Source of the DNA: Pseudomonadota bacterium
GTDB lineage: Bacteria; Pseudomonadota; Gammaproteobacteria; Xanthomonadales; Xanthomonadaceae
Reading direction: 5' to 3'
Length of the DNA: 17,935 nt
Assembly: GCA_023395465.1 (NCBI GenBank)
Contig: JAEWZE010000059.1
Location: 1-17,935, forward strand
Shown here: positions 7,349-14,411 of the stretch, piece by piece
How positions within the stretch are numbered: the stretch's first letter is position 1
How the letters are laid out: each line of letters starts with the position of its first letter
The notes under the pieces: generated by a model
The model's input: the letters and a program-made list of their open reading frames with translations, nothing else
What the model was told of the DNA's origin: nothing
Database searches by the model: none
Made by a program: the position numbers and the translations under genes

Positions 7349-8320
7349 TCAGCCGGCGCTGGTGGCGTCGGCGGGAGCGGCGGCGGGCGCCTGCGGGGCG
7401 GCGGGCTCTTCGCCCTGCTGCACGTCGTCGACCATGTCGGGATCGACCGAGCGCGGGGCGGTGCCGTCACCCTGTTCGGGGATCTGCGAGGGCTCGGCCG
7501 GGGCTTCGCCGGCGGCCTTCTGCGCGGCCAGCCACTGGCCGAACTCTTCCTGCGACACGGCCTTGACCACGATCGGCATGAAGCCGTGGTCCTTGCCGCA
7601 CAGCTCGGCGCACTGGCCGCGATAGAGGCCGGGTTCCTTGATGTCGGTCCAGGCCTCGTTGATGATCCCGGGGATGGCGTCCTGCTTCCAGCCCAGCGCC
7701 GGCACCCACCAGGAGTGGATCACGTCGTCGGCGGTGATCACGAAACGGATCTTGGTGTTGACCGGCAGCACCAGCGGGTTGTCGACGTCGAGCAGGTAGG
7801 CCGGGTGCGCGTCCAGTTCGGCGCGCGTGGTGTCGCCGTTCTGGCGCAGCCGGTCGCTCTCGCGGTCCAGGCGGCTGGTGATCTCGACGTTCTCGCCCAG
7901 GTACTCGTACTTCCACATCCACTGGATGCCGGTGACCTTGACCGTCATCTGCGAGTCGCGGGTGTCGTACATCGCGATCAGCTTGGCGGTGGCGGGCACG
8001 GCCATGATCACCAGCAGGACCACCGGGATGACCGTCCACAGCACCTCGAGCTTGGTGCTGTGGGTGAACGAGGTGTCCGGCACGGCGCCCTTGGAGTGGC
8101 GGAACTTGAACATCGCGTAGCCCATGGCGAGGAACACCACCGCGCCGATGGCCACGCAGATCCACAGCGCCAGCATGTGCGCCTCGTAGGCGTGGCGCGC
8201 CGATTCGGTCACGCCGCGGCCCATGTTGAGCTGCCAGCGCGTCGGAGCCGCGGCCATCGCCGCCGCCGGCAACGCCGCCAGAACCGCCAAACCCCACCGC
8301 GAGAAACGCGCCTGCCTCAT
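7349..8320 (-). CDS. ctaC/coxB: Cytochrome c oxidase subunit II (CuA subunit)
   Basis: This 323-residue subunit takes electrons from cytochrome c through the CuA centre. A signal peptide (about 1-24, ending AAMAAA) is followed by two membrane helices at about 48-70 and 92-115, the aromatic electron-entry motif QWMWKYEY (133-140) and a periplasmic cupredoxin domain. The CuA ligands are all present: H202 (VIHSWW), C237, E239 and C241 (GQCAELCG), H245 and M248. No cytochrome c domain is fused. Residues past about 270 form an acidic, then Ala/Pro-rich tail that is not part of the fold. The start at 8320 gives a proper signal peptide; the frame extends upstream but without coding character. It is the first gene of the locus. 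Confidence 0.97.
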   Translation of the reverse strand: MRQARFSRWGLAVLAALPAAAMAAAPTRWQLNMGRGVTESARHAYEAHMLALWICVAIGAVVFLAMGYAMFKFRHSKGAVPDTSFTHSTKLEVLWTVIPVVLLVIMAVPATAKLIAMYDTRDSQMTVKVTGIQWMWKYEYLGENVEITSRLDRESDRLRQNGDTTRAELDAHPAYLLDVDNPLVLPVNTKIRFVITADDVIHSWWVPALGWKQDAIPGIINEAWTDIKEPGLYRGQCAELCGKDHGFMPIVVKAVSQEEFGQWLAAQKAAGEAPAEPSQIPEQGDGTAPRSVDPDMVDDVQQGEEPAAPQAPAAAPADATSAG

Positions 8321-8756
8321 GCCTCGACCCCAAATGTCTTCGGTCGCGGCCTGCCGGCCGCCAGCGAACTGGTGATGAATCGCCGCGGCCGGCCTCCCGT
8401 GCGGAGCAACCGGCCACGCGATACCGCGTGCAACGACGCGCATCCGCGATGCGGAGGCGCGAAAACTCCCGAATGGTAGCGGCCGCGGCGCTCGAGGGGC
8501 AAGCCGGCGCACCCGCGCGGGCCTGCGCAGCGGCCTCGGGGCGGGCCCGGACGGCCGCGCAGGGGGTGCCGCGCGCCGCCGACGCGCTGGCGAAGCGGAC
8601 GGCGCGCCGGCCGCCATGCCAGGGCCCTCCCCGGCCGTCCAGGGCCGCATTTGTGCCGGCGCAGGCACCGGAACCGCGGGAAACGTTCAATCCGCGCCGA
8701 TCCGCGGGCGCGAGAATGGCGCATTCCCCGCCCGCGGCCCGACCGCGACGCCCGCC
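8321..8756. other. Divergent spacer between ctaC and putA
   Basis: These 436 bases separate two divergent genes and must hold the promoters of both. I see no convincing gene, and no -35/-10 pair that I would defend. Two small adjacent hairpins stand out: CACGCG/CGCGTG around ATAC (8415-8430) and CGCATC/GATGCG around CGC (8439-8453). Some open frames cross this stretch, but they read as low-complexity Arg/Ala/Pro translations and are probably chance products of high GC. Confidence 0.6.
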
Positions 8757-11700
8757 ATGGCCGCCATGCACACACCGCCCGATCCCGCCTCTCCCGCCCG
8801 CCCCGTCCACATCGACGCCTTGCGCGCCGCGATCACCGCCGCCTGGACGCTGGACGAAAGCGCGCAGGTGCAGGCGTTGCTCGCCATCGCCCGCCAGCCC
8901 CTGCCCGGCTGGGGCGCGGCCGAACGCGCCGCGGTGCACGCCACCGCCACCGACCTGGTGCGGCGGGTGCGCGCCCGCGCCGCCGACCAGGGCGCGATCG
9001 AGGCCTTCATGCGCCAGTACGACCTGGGCAGCGAGGAAGGCGTGCTGCTGATGTGCGTGGCCGAGGCGCTGCTGCGCATTCCCGACGAGGACACCGCCGA
9101 CCGGCTGATCCGCGACAAGCTCGGCGAGGCGGACTGGAAGCGGCACATGGGCCGCTCCGATTCGGTGCTGGTCAACGCCTCGACCTGGGGACTGATGCTC
9201 ACCGGCCACCTCGTCGACCTGGCCGACGAGACCCGGCGCGACGCGCACGGCGCCTTCAAGCGCCTGGTCGGGCGCGTGGGCGAGCCGGTGATCCGCCTGG
9301 CGGTGCGCCAGGCGATGCGGATCATGGGCCACCAGTTCGTGATGGGACGGACCATCGGCGAGGCGCTCACGCGCAGCCGCAAGGGCGCCAACGCCGCCTA
9401 CCGCTATTCGTTCGACATGCTCGGCGAGGCGGCGCTGACGGCGCACGACGCCGACCGCTACCTCAAGGCCTACGGCGACGCGATCGACGCGATCGGCCGC
9501 ACCGGCCCGTTCGCCGACGCGATCGCCGCGCCCTCGATCTCGGTCAAGCTCTCGGCCCTGCATCCGCGCTACGAACACGCCAAGCGCGAACGCGTGCTGG
9601 CCGAACTGGCGCCGCGGTTGCTGCAGCTGGCGCGGCAGGCCAGGGGCTACAACATCGGCCTGACCGTGGACGCCGAGGAGGCCGACCGCCTGGAACTGTC
9701 GCTGGACGTGATCGCGGCGGCGTGGACGGACGCCTCCCTCGCGGGCTGGGAGGGCTTCGGCATCGTCGTGCAGGCCTATCAGAAGCGCGCCCCGTTCGTG
9801 ATCGACTGGATCGCCGCCCTGGCCCGCCACCACGGCCGCCGCATCCCGGTGCGCCTGGTCAAGGGCGCGTACTGGGACTCGGAGGTCAAGCGCGCGCAGG
9901 TCGAGGGCCATGCCACCTATCCGGTGTTCACCCGCAAGCCCAACACCGACGTCGGCTACCAGGCCAACGCGGTGCGGCTGCTGTCGAACACCGACGCGAT
10001 CTACCCGATGTTCGCCACCCACAACGCGCAGACGATCGCGGCGATCCACCACATGGCGAAGGCACTGCTGCCCGCTTCGCCCCCTTCCTCCGTGCACGGG
10101 GGAAGGGCTGGGGATGGGGGTGCGTCAGGTGCGTCGCGACCTGAGGCTCCCCCATCCGCCCCTTCGGGGCACCTTCCCCCGCGGGCGGGGGAAGGGAAAG
10201 CGTTTCCGTACGAGTTCCAGAAGCTGCACGGCATGGGCGACGACCTCTACGCCGAGGTGATCCCGGCCGACAGGCTCGGCGTGCCCTGCCGGGTGTATGC
10301 GCCGGTCGGCTCGCACGAAGACCTGCTGCCCTACCTGGTGCGCCGCCTGCTCGAGAACGGCGCCAACTCCAGCTTCGTCAACCGCATCAGCGACGAAGCC
10401 GTGTCGATCGACGACCTGGTACGCGATCCGGTCGAGGTCGTGTCCGGCTTCGACAGCATTCCCCATCCGCGCATTCCGCTGCCGGTCGACCTGTACCGCA
10501 GCTTCGGCCTTGAAAGGAGCAACTCCATGGGCGTGAACCTCGCCGACGACGACCAGCTGCGCCGCCTGGCGGCGCAGATCGACGCCAACACCGCCGACTG
10601 GCAGGCGGCGCCGCTGGTGCCCGGGACGCAGCCGTCCGGCGCGATGCTCGACGTGACCAACCCGGCCGACCGCCGCCAGCGCGTGGGCCGCTGGCAGGCC
10701 GCCGACGCCGCCACCGTCGAGCGTGCGCTGGCCAACGCCGTGGCCGCGCAGCCGGGCTGGGACGCGACGCCGGCGGCCTCGCGCGCAGCGATCCTGGAAC
10801 ACGCCGCCGACCTGCTCGAGCAGCGCATGGCGCAGTACATCGCGCTGTGCACGAAGGAAGCGGGCAAGACCATTCCCGATGGCGTGGCCGAGGTGCGCGA
10901 GGCGGTGGATTTCCTGCGCTACTACGCCGGCCAGGCGCGCCAGCTGTTCACGCCCGAGGCGCTGCCCGGCCCGACCGGCGAGTCCAACACCCTGCAGCTG
11001 GGCGGGCGCGGCGTGTTCGTGTGCATCAGCCCCTGGAACTTCCCGCTGGCGATCTTCATCGGCCAGGTGGCCGCAGCGCTGGCCGCGGGCAACAGCGTGA
11101 TCGCCAAACCGGCCGAGCAGACCAACCTGGTCGGCTGGCACGCGGTAAAGCTGCTGCACGAAGCCGGCATCCCGGCCGATGTGCTGCAGTTCGTGCCGGG
11201 CGATGGCGCCAGCGTCGGCGCGGCGCTGACGTCCGACCCGCGCGTGGCGGGCGTGGCCTTCACCGGCTCGACCGACACCGCGCGCGCGATCAACCGCGCC
11301 ATGGCCGCGCGCGATGCCGCCATCGGCGTGCTGATCGCCGAGACCGGCGGCCAGAACGCGCTGATCGCCGACTCCTCGGCCCTGCCCGAGCAACTGGTCA
11401 AGGACGCGCTGGCCTCGGCCTTCACCTCGGCCGGGCAGCGCTGCTCGGCGGCGCGCGTGCTGTTCGTGCAGGCCGACATCGCCGACAAGGTGGTCGGGAT
11501 GATCGCCGGTGCGATGGCCGAACTGAGCGTGGGCGACCCGGCGCTGCTGGCGACCGACGTCGGCCCGGTGATCGACACCGATGCGAAGTGCCAGCTCGAC
11601 GAGCATGCCGGGCGCATGCAGGGCCAGGCGCGCCTGATCGCCGAGGCGCCGCTGGGCGCGGACACCGGACACGGCACCTTCTTCGCGCCGCGCGCGTGGG

Positions 11701-12080
11701 AACTGGAATCGCTCTCGCAGTTGACCCGCGAGAACTTCGGGCCCGCCCTGCACGTGATCCGCTGGAAGGCCAGCGAACTCGACGCGGTGGTCGATGCGAT
11801 CAACGCCACCGGCTACGGCCTGACCCTGGGCATCCACTCGCGCATCGACCAGACCGTCGAGCGCATCGTGCAGCGCGCGAAGGTGGGCAACGTCTACGTC
11901 AACCGCAACCAGATCGGCGCGGTGGTCGGCGTGCAGCCCTTCGGCGGCCAGAACCAGTCCGGCACCGGCCCCAAGGCCGGCGGCCCGCACTACCTGCCGC
12001 GCTTCGCCACGGAAAAGACCGTCACCATCAACACCACCGCCGCCGGCGGCAACGCCTCCCTGCTGACGATGGGTGAGTAG
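8757..12080 (+). CDS. putA: Bifunctional proline dehydrogenase / P5C dehydrogenase
   Basis: This 1107-residue enzyme oxidises proline to P5C with FAD in the N-terminal half, then glutamate semialdehyde to glutamate with NAD+ in the C-terminal half. The PRODH barrel shows SVKLSALHPRY (K264), RLVKGAYWD (about 364-372), FATHNAQT, EFQKLHGMGDDLY and the paired arginines R529/R530 (LVRRLLENGANSSF). The aldehyde dehydrogenase half shows SPWNFPL, FTGSTDTA (835-842), general base E862 (AETGGQN) and nucleophile C896 (GQRCSA). No ribbon-helix-helix DNA-binding domain precedes the barrel, so it is probably not its own repressor. A second ATG at 8766 is an equally possible start; neither has a clear ribosome site. 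An in-frame insert of about 42 residues lies in the barrel (see the repeat at 10082). The stop TAG lies inside a GTAG repeat. Confidence 0.96.
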   Translation: MAAMHTPPDPASPARPVHIDALRAAITAAWTLDESAQVQALLAIARQPLPGWGAAERAAVHATATDLVRRVRARAADQGAIEAFMRQYDLGSEEGVLLMCVAEALLRIPDEDTADRLIRDKLGEADWKRHMGRSDSVLVNASTWGLMLTGHLVDLADETRRDAHGAFKRLVGRVGEPVIRLAVRQAMRIMGHQFVMGRTIGEALTRSRKGANAAYRYSFDMLGEAALTAHDADRYLKAYGDAIDAIGRTGPFADAIAAPSISVKLSALHPRYEHAKRERVLAELAPRLLQLARQARGYNIGLTVDAEEADRLELSLDVIAAAWTDASLAGWEGFGIVVQAYQKRAPFVIDWIAALARHHGRRIPVRLVKGAYWDSEVKRAQVEGHATYPVFTRKPNTDVGYQANAVRLLSNTDAIYPMFATHNAQTIAAIHHMAKALLPASPPSSVHGGRAGDGGASGASRPEAPPSAPSGHLPPRAGEGKAFPYEFQKLHGMGDDLYAEVIPADRLGVPCRVYAPVGSHEDLLPYLVRRLLENGANSSFVNRISDEAVSIDDLVRDPVEVVSGFDSIPHPRIPLPVDLYRSFGLERSNSMGVNLADDDQLRRLAAQIDANTADWQAAPLVPGTQPSGAMLDVTNPADRRQRVGRWQAADAATVERALANAVAAQPGWDATPAASRAAILEHAADLLEQRMAQYIALCTKEAGKTIPDGVAEVREAVDFLRYYAGQARQLFTPEALPGPTGESNTLQLGGRGVFVCISPWNFPLAIFIGQVAAALAAGNSVIAKPAEQTNLVGWHAVKLLHEAGIPADVLQFVPGDGASVGAALTSDPRVAGVAFTGSTDTARAINRAMAARDAAIGVLIAETGGQNALIADSSALPEQLVKDALASAFTSAGQRCSAARVLFVQADIADKVVGMIAGAMAELSVGDPALLATDVGPVIDTDAKCQLDEHAGRMQGQARLIAEAPLGADTGHGTFFAPRAWELESLSQLTRENFGPALHVIRWKASELDAVVDAINATGYGLTLGIHSRIDQTVERIVQRAKVGNVYVNRNQIGAVVGVQPFGGQNQSGTGPKAGGPHYLPRFATEKTVTINTTAAGGNASLLTMGE
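10082..10195. repeat. Palindromic element inserted in frame inside putA
   Basis: These 114 bases (38 codons) hold four hairpins in a row. The first is a 13-bp palindrome with one T-G pair (10082-10107). A central 18-bp stem with two mismatches pairs 10113-10130 with 10139-10156. GCCCC/GGGGC closes on TTC (10158-10170). The last is a perfect 11-bp stem CCTTCCCCCGC/GCGGGGGAAGG (10172-10195). The two halves are roughly inverted copies of each other. The translated product is a Ser/Pro/Gly/Ala-rich stretch between HHMAKALL and KAFPYEFQKLHGMG, where E. coli PutA, as I recall it, has only a short link. The base pattern is that of an intergenic repeat, not of an enzyme domain. Confidence 0.85.
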
Positions 12081-12535
12081 CTGCCGTTTGCGCGGCACTG
12101 CCGCGCGGCAGCTACGAACGCCCGCCGTGCTTCGGCGGGCCGGACCGAGTAGGCACGTATTGTGCGCGGCACTGCCGCGCGTGACTGCGAGCGCCCGCTG
12201 CGCTGCAGCGGGCCGGACGAATAGCTGCCGCTTGCGCGGCACTGCCGCGCGCAGCTATGAGCGCCCGGCGCGCTGCGGCGGGCCGGAAGCTTGGCGCCAT
12301 CAGTGAGCACGTCCGCGCACGAGCGAGCGCCCGCTGCGCTGCAGCGGGCCGGACGCTTGGCGCGATCAATGAGCACGGGCGCGTCACGAACGAACGCCCG
12401 CCGTGCTTCGGCGGGCCGGACGAGGATCTACCGTTTGCGCGGCACTGCCGCGCGGCAGCTATGAGCGCCCGCCGTGCTGCGGCGGCCTGGACGAGCAGCT
12501 GCGGCTTGCTCGGCACTGCCGAGCGCACCGGCTGG
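12077..12535. repeat. Tandem array of GTAG-headed palindromic repeats (REP-like)
   Basis: Six full units and one partial, each about 66-73 bases, follow putA. A unit has stem A, for example GTAGCTGCC..GGCAGCTAC nested around GCGCGGC/GCCGCGC with loop ACT (12077-12115). It then has stem B of 21 bases, GCCCGCCG/CGGCGGGC, followed by CGGAC. Stem B copies lie at 12120, 12193, 12263, 12329, 12396 and 12467. Units 4 and 5 have a different A part starting GCTTGGCGC. Copies differ, but many changes keep the pairing. The GTAG head recalls the SMAG repeats of Stenotrophomonas maltophilia and xanthomonad REPs; that assignment is from memory. No RAYT transposase gene is in the window. Confidence 0.88.
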
Positions 12536-12586
12536 AGAGCGATTGCTTCGGTAGCTACAGGACCGCCTGGTTTTCTCGCCTTCCTT

Positions 12587-12771
12587 GCCCCCACCCCAAC
12601 CCTCCCCCGCAAACGGAGGAGGGAGCAGAAGCTGGCAGCGCAGCCCGCTGCACGCCCCCGGCTTGACCCCTCCCCGCAAGCGGAGGAGGCGCAGAAGCTG
12701 GCAGCGCGGCCAGCTGCACGTCCCGGGTTGGACTCCCTCCCCCGCTTGCGGGGGAGGGTTGGGGTGGGGGC
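12587..12771. repeat. Long inverted repeat with 26-base perfect arms and internal tandem units
   Basis: The arm 12587-12612 is the exact reverse complement of 12746-12771. Inside the arms, a unit of about 66 bases is repeated twice (from about 12601 and 12667), each with a hairpin of the CCCTCCCCCGC type and the shared core GCAGAAGCTGGCAGCGC. A third hairpin at 12735-12757 pairs CCCTCCCCCGC with GCGGGGGAGGG around TT. Together with the GTAG array it fills the gene-free stretch 12081-12868. It has the look of a non-autonomous MITE-like or REP-like element; no transposase is present. Frames that cross it translate to low-complexity sequence. Confidence 0.85.
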
Positions 12772-12816
12772 CGCCGGAGCCGCGATGGCGAGCACCTACG
12801 TCCTGCCGACCGCACA

Positions 12817-12852
12817 AACGAAAAAGCCCCGCCGAAGCGGGGCTTTTTCGTT
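12817..12852. terminator. Strong bidirectional intrinsic terminator
   Basis: A perfect 16-bp stem (12817-12832 with 12837-12852) closes on a four-base loop, read TTCG on the minus strand. The GC core GCCCCGC/GCGGGGC is flanked by A5 on one side and T5 on the other, so it works in both directions. It lies 16 bases past the stop of the FadL-like gene and would also stop transcripts coming from putA. Confidence 0.92.
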
Positions 12853-12868
12853 CCATCGATGTCGCCGG

Positions 12869-14206
12869 TCAGAACCGGTACTGCGCCGAAACGCCGTACA
12901 GGTTGGCACTGCCGTCGAAGGGGCCGACCAGGCGGCTGCCGCCAGCGGTGATGTCCACCTTCGGGTCGTCCGGCTTCAGGTGGCTGAAGGCGAAGTTGAC
13001 GTCGAGCGCGTCGCTGACCGCCCAGGTCGCGCCGATCGAGTACCAGCGGCGATCGTCGTCGGGCAGGCGCGGGGTGCGGTGCACGAGGCTGGTCGGCGTC
13101 TGGTCGTCGGCGATGCCGCCGCGCAGGGTCCAGCTGTCGTTGAGCTTGTACTCGGCGCCCAGCGAGGCGAAGGTCGAATCGCTCCACTCGAAGGGCTCGA
13201 CCGCATCCGGATCGGGGTTGCCGAATTCGATGCGCACCTCTTCCAGCGACGACCAGCCGGTCTCGGCGAAGCTGGCCGACATCGCGAAGCGCTCGTTGAT
13301 CTGCCAGTGCGCACCGATCTGCAGCAGCGACGGCGTGGTCAGCTTGGCGCCGCCCGGGCCGTCGAGGAACAGCGGGGCCGTCATCGGACTGGCGCCGAAC
13401 ACGGCCGCGACGTTGCCCGGCACGGTCCAGTCGGCGGTGCCGGCCAGCTCGTAGTCGATCTCGGAACGGTAGCTCACGCCCAGCGCGAAGTTGTCGGTCG
13501 GGCGGAAGTGCGCACCGACCAGCCAGCCGAAGCCGTTGTCGTCGCCCTGGATCTCGACGAAGCCGTCGGCGGCCTGCGGCAGCGCGAACGGCAGCGGACG
13601 GGTCGCCGGGTTGGAGTACAGCAGGGTGCCGAAGTCGACCGACTTGGACAGGGTCACGTCCGCGCGCGAGATGATCGCGCCGATGCCGACCGAGAAGCGG
13701 TCGGTGATGTCGATCGCGCCCGACAGGGTCAGGTCGACGATCTGCACGTCGGAGGTGTGGGCGAAGTAGCGGCCCACCCAGTTGTCTTCGTATTCGGTCT
13801 TCAGGCCGAACGGCGCGCTGACCATCGCACCCAGCGCGACGCCGTTGTCGAGCTTGCGGATGTAGGACATCGCCGGGACCGGGGTCACGCCGCCAGCGTC
13901 GCCGCCGTTGCTGCCCGTCATCGGACGGCCGAAGGCGTCGGTGGCGGTGCCTTCGAACTCGTAGTTGAGGTCGATCGCGGTGACGTCGATCTGGAAGGTG
14001 CTGCCCTCGAACTGGGTCATGACCGCGGGGTTGTTCACCACCACCGAGGAGTCGCCGGTCTTGGCGGCGGTCCCGGCAAACGAGCTGCCCTGGGACTTGA
14101 CGCTGTTTTCCTTGAGCTGGAAGCCGGCGGCCTGGACGTTGGACGCGAATGCCATGGCGCCGGCGATGCCGAGGGCCAGGACGGTAACGTGGGGAATCTT
14201 GCGCAT
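12869..14206 (-). CDS. FadL-family outer-membrane transport protein
   Basis: This 445-residue outer-membrane beta-barrel belongs to the FadL/TodX family, which lets long-chain fatty acids or other hydrophobic compounds into the cell. A signal peptide of about 26 residues ends NVQA, and the mature protein begins AGFQLKENSVKSQGSSFAGT, the FadL N-terminal hatch pattern. The usual NPAGM motif appears as NNPAVM (58-63). Alternating strands run through to the last residues QYRF, with the terminal phenylalanine required for barrel assembly. Substrate cannot be told from sequence; fatty acid is the default. GAGAGA lies nine bases before the ATG at 14206, and a promoter is proposed at 14313-14340. It is a single-gene unit ended by the hairpin at 12817. 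Confidence 0.93.
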   Translation of the reverse strand: MRKIPHVTVLALGIAGAMAFASNVQAAGFQLKENSVKSQGSSFAGTAAKTGDSSVVVNNPAVMTQFEGSTFQIDVTAIDLNYEFEGTATDAFGRPMTGSNGGDAGGVTPVPAMSYIRKLDNGVALGAMVSAPFGLKTEYEDNWVGRYFAHTSDVQIVDLTLSGAIDITDRFSVGIGAIISRADVTLSKSVDFGTLLYSNPATRPLPFALPQAADGFVEIQGDDNGFGWLVGAHFRPTDNFALGVSYRSEIDYELAGTADWTVPGNVAAVFGASPMTAPLFLDGPGGAKLTTPSLLQIGAHWQINERFAMSASFAETGWSSLEEVRIEFGNPDPDAVEPFEWSDSTFASLGAEYKLNDSWTLRGGIADDQTPTSLVHRTPRLPDDDRRWYSIGATWAVSDALDVNFAFSHLKPDDPKVDITAGGSRLVGPFDGSANLYGVSAQYRF

Positions 14207-14312
14207 TGCGTGGGTCTCTCTCCGGTGACGGGATGTGCCGCGCCGCGTTGCTGGCGGGCCATGCCCGCCTTCGCCGCCGGAATTCTCCCTCCCGACCCAC
14301 GACGCGCGCCGA

Positions 14313-14340
14313 ACTATACCGTACTGCGCCGTGTGGTGAA
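14313..14340 (-). promoter_or_regulatory. Possible sigma-70 promoter of the FadL-like gene
   Basis: On the minus strand TTCACC (14340-14335) and TATAGT (14318-14313) are 16 bases apart, a fair match to the -35 and -10 boxes. It lies about 107 bases before the ATG and is the most AT-rich spot of the divergent 205-base spacer. The predicted leader is about 100 bases. Confidence 0.5.
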
Positions 14341-14411
14341 CGTGCGTTCCGGCACGCGACGGGGCGCGTGGTTTTGCGCTCGCCGAAGCCCGAACAGGTA
14401 AGGTTGGCGGC

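Noticed and set aside
8616..8756. Longer putA start at 8616
   Set aside because: The added 47 residues are Gly/Ala/Arg low complexity without family similarity, and would take up much of the promoter region.
7467..10097. 876-residue minus-strand frame covering the start of putA and part of ctaC
   Set aside because: It crosses two well-supported genes and their spacer, and its translation is low-complexity Arg/Gly/Ala/Val.
10125..12242. 705-residue minus-strand frame opposite the aldehyde dehydrogenase half of putA
   Set aside because: Shadow frame that runs into the repeat array; putA has complete catalytic motifs on the other strand.
12077..12535. CRISPR array or integron attC cluster
   Set aside because: Units are imperfect and contiguous with no unique spacers of constant size, no cas or integrase gene is near, and the core sites of attC are not seen.
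12257..14401. 714-residue plus-strand frame across the repeat island and FadL gene
   Set aside because: Its first part is translated repeat and the rest is antisense to a gene with signal peptide and barrel signature.
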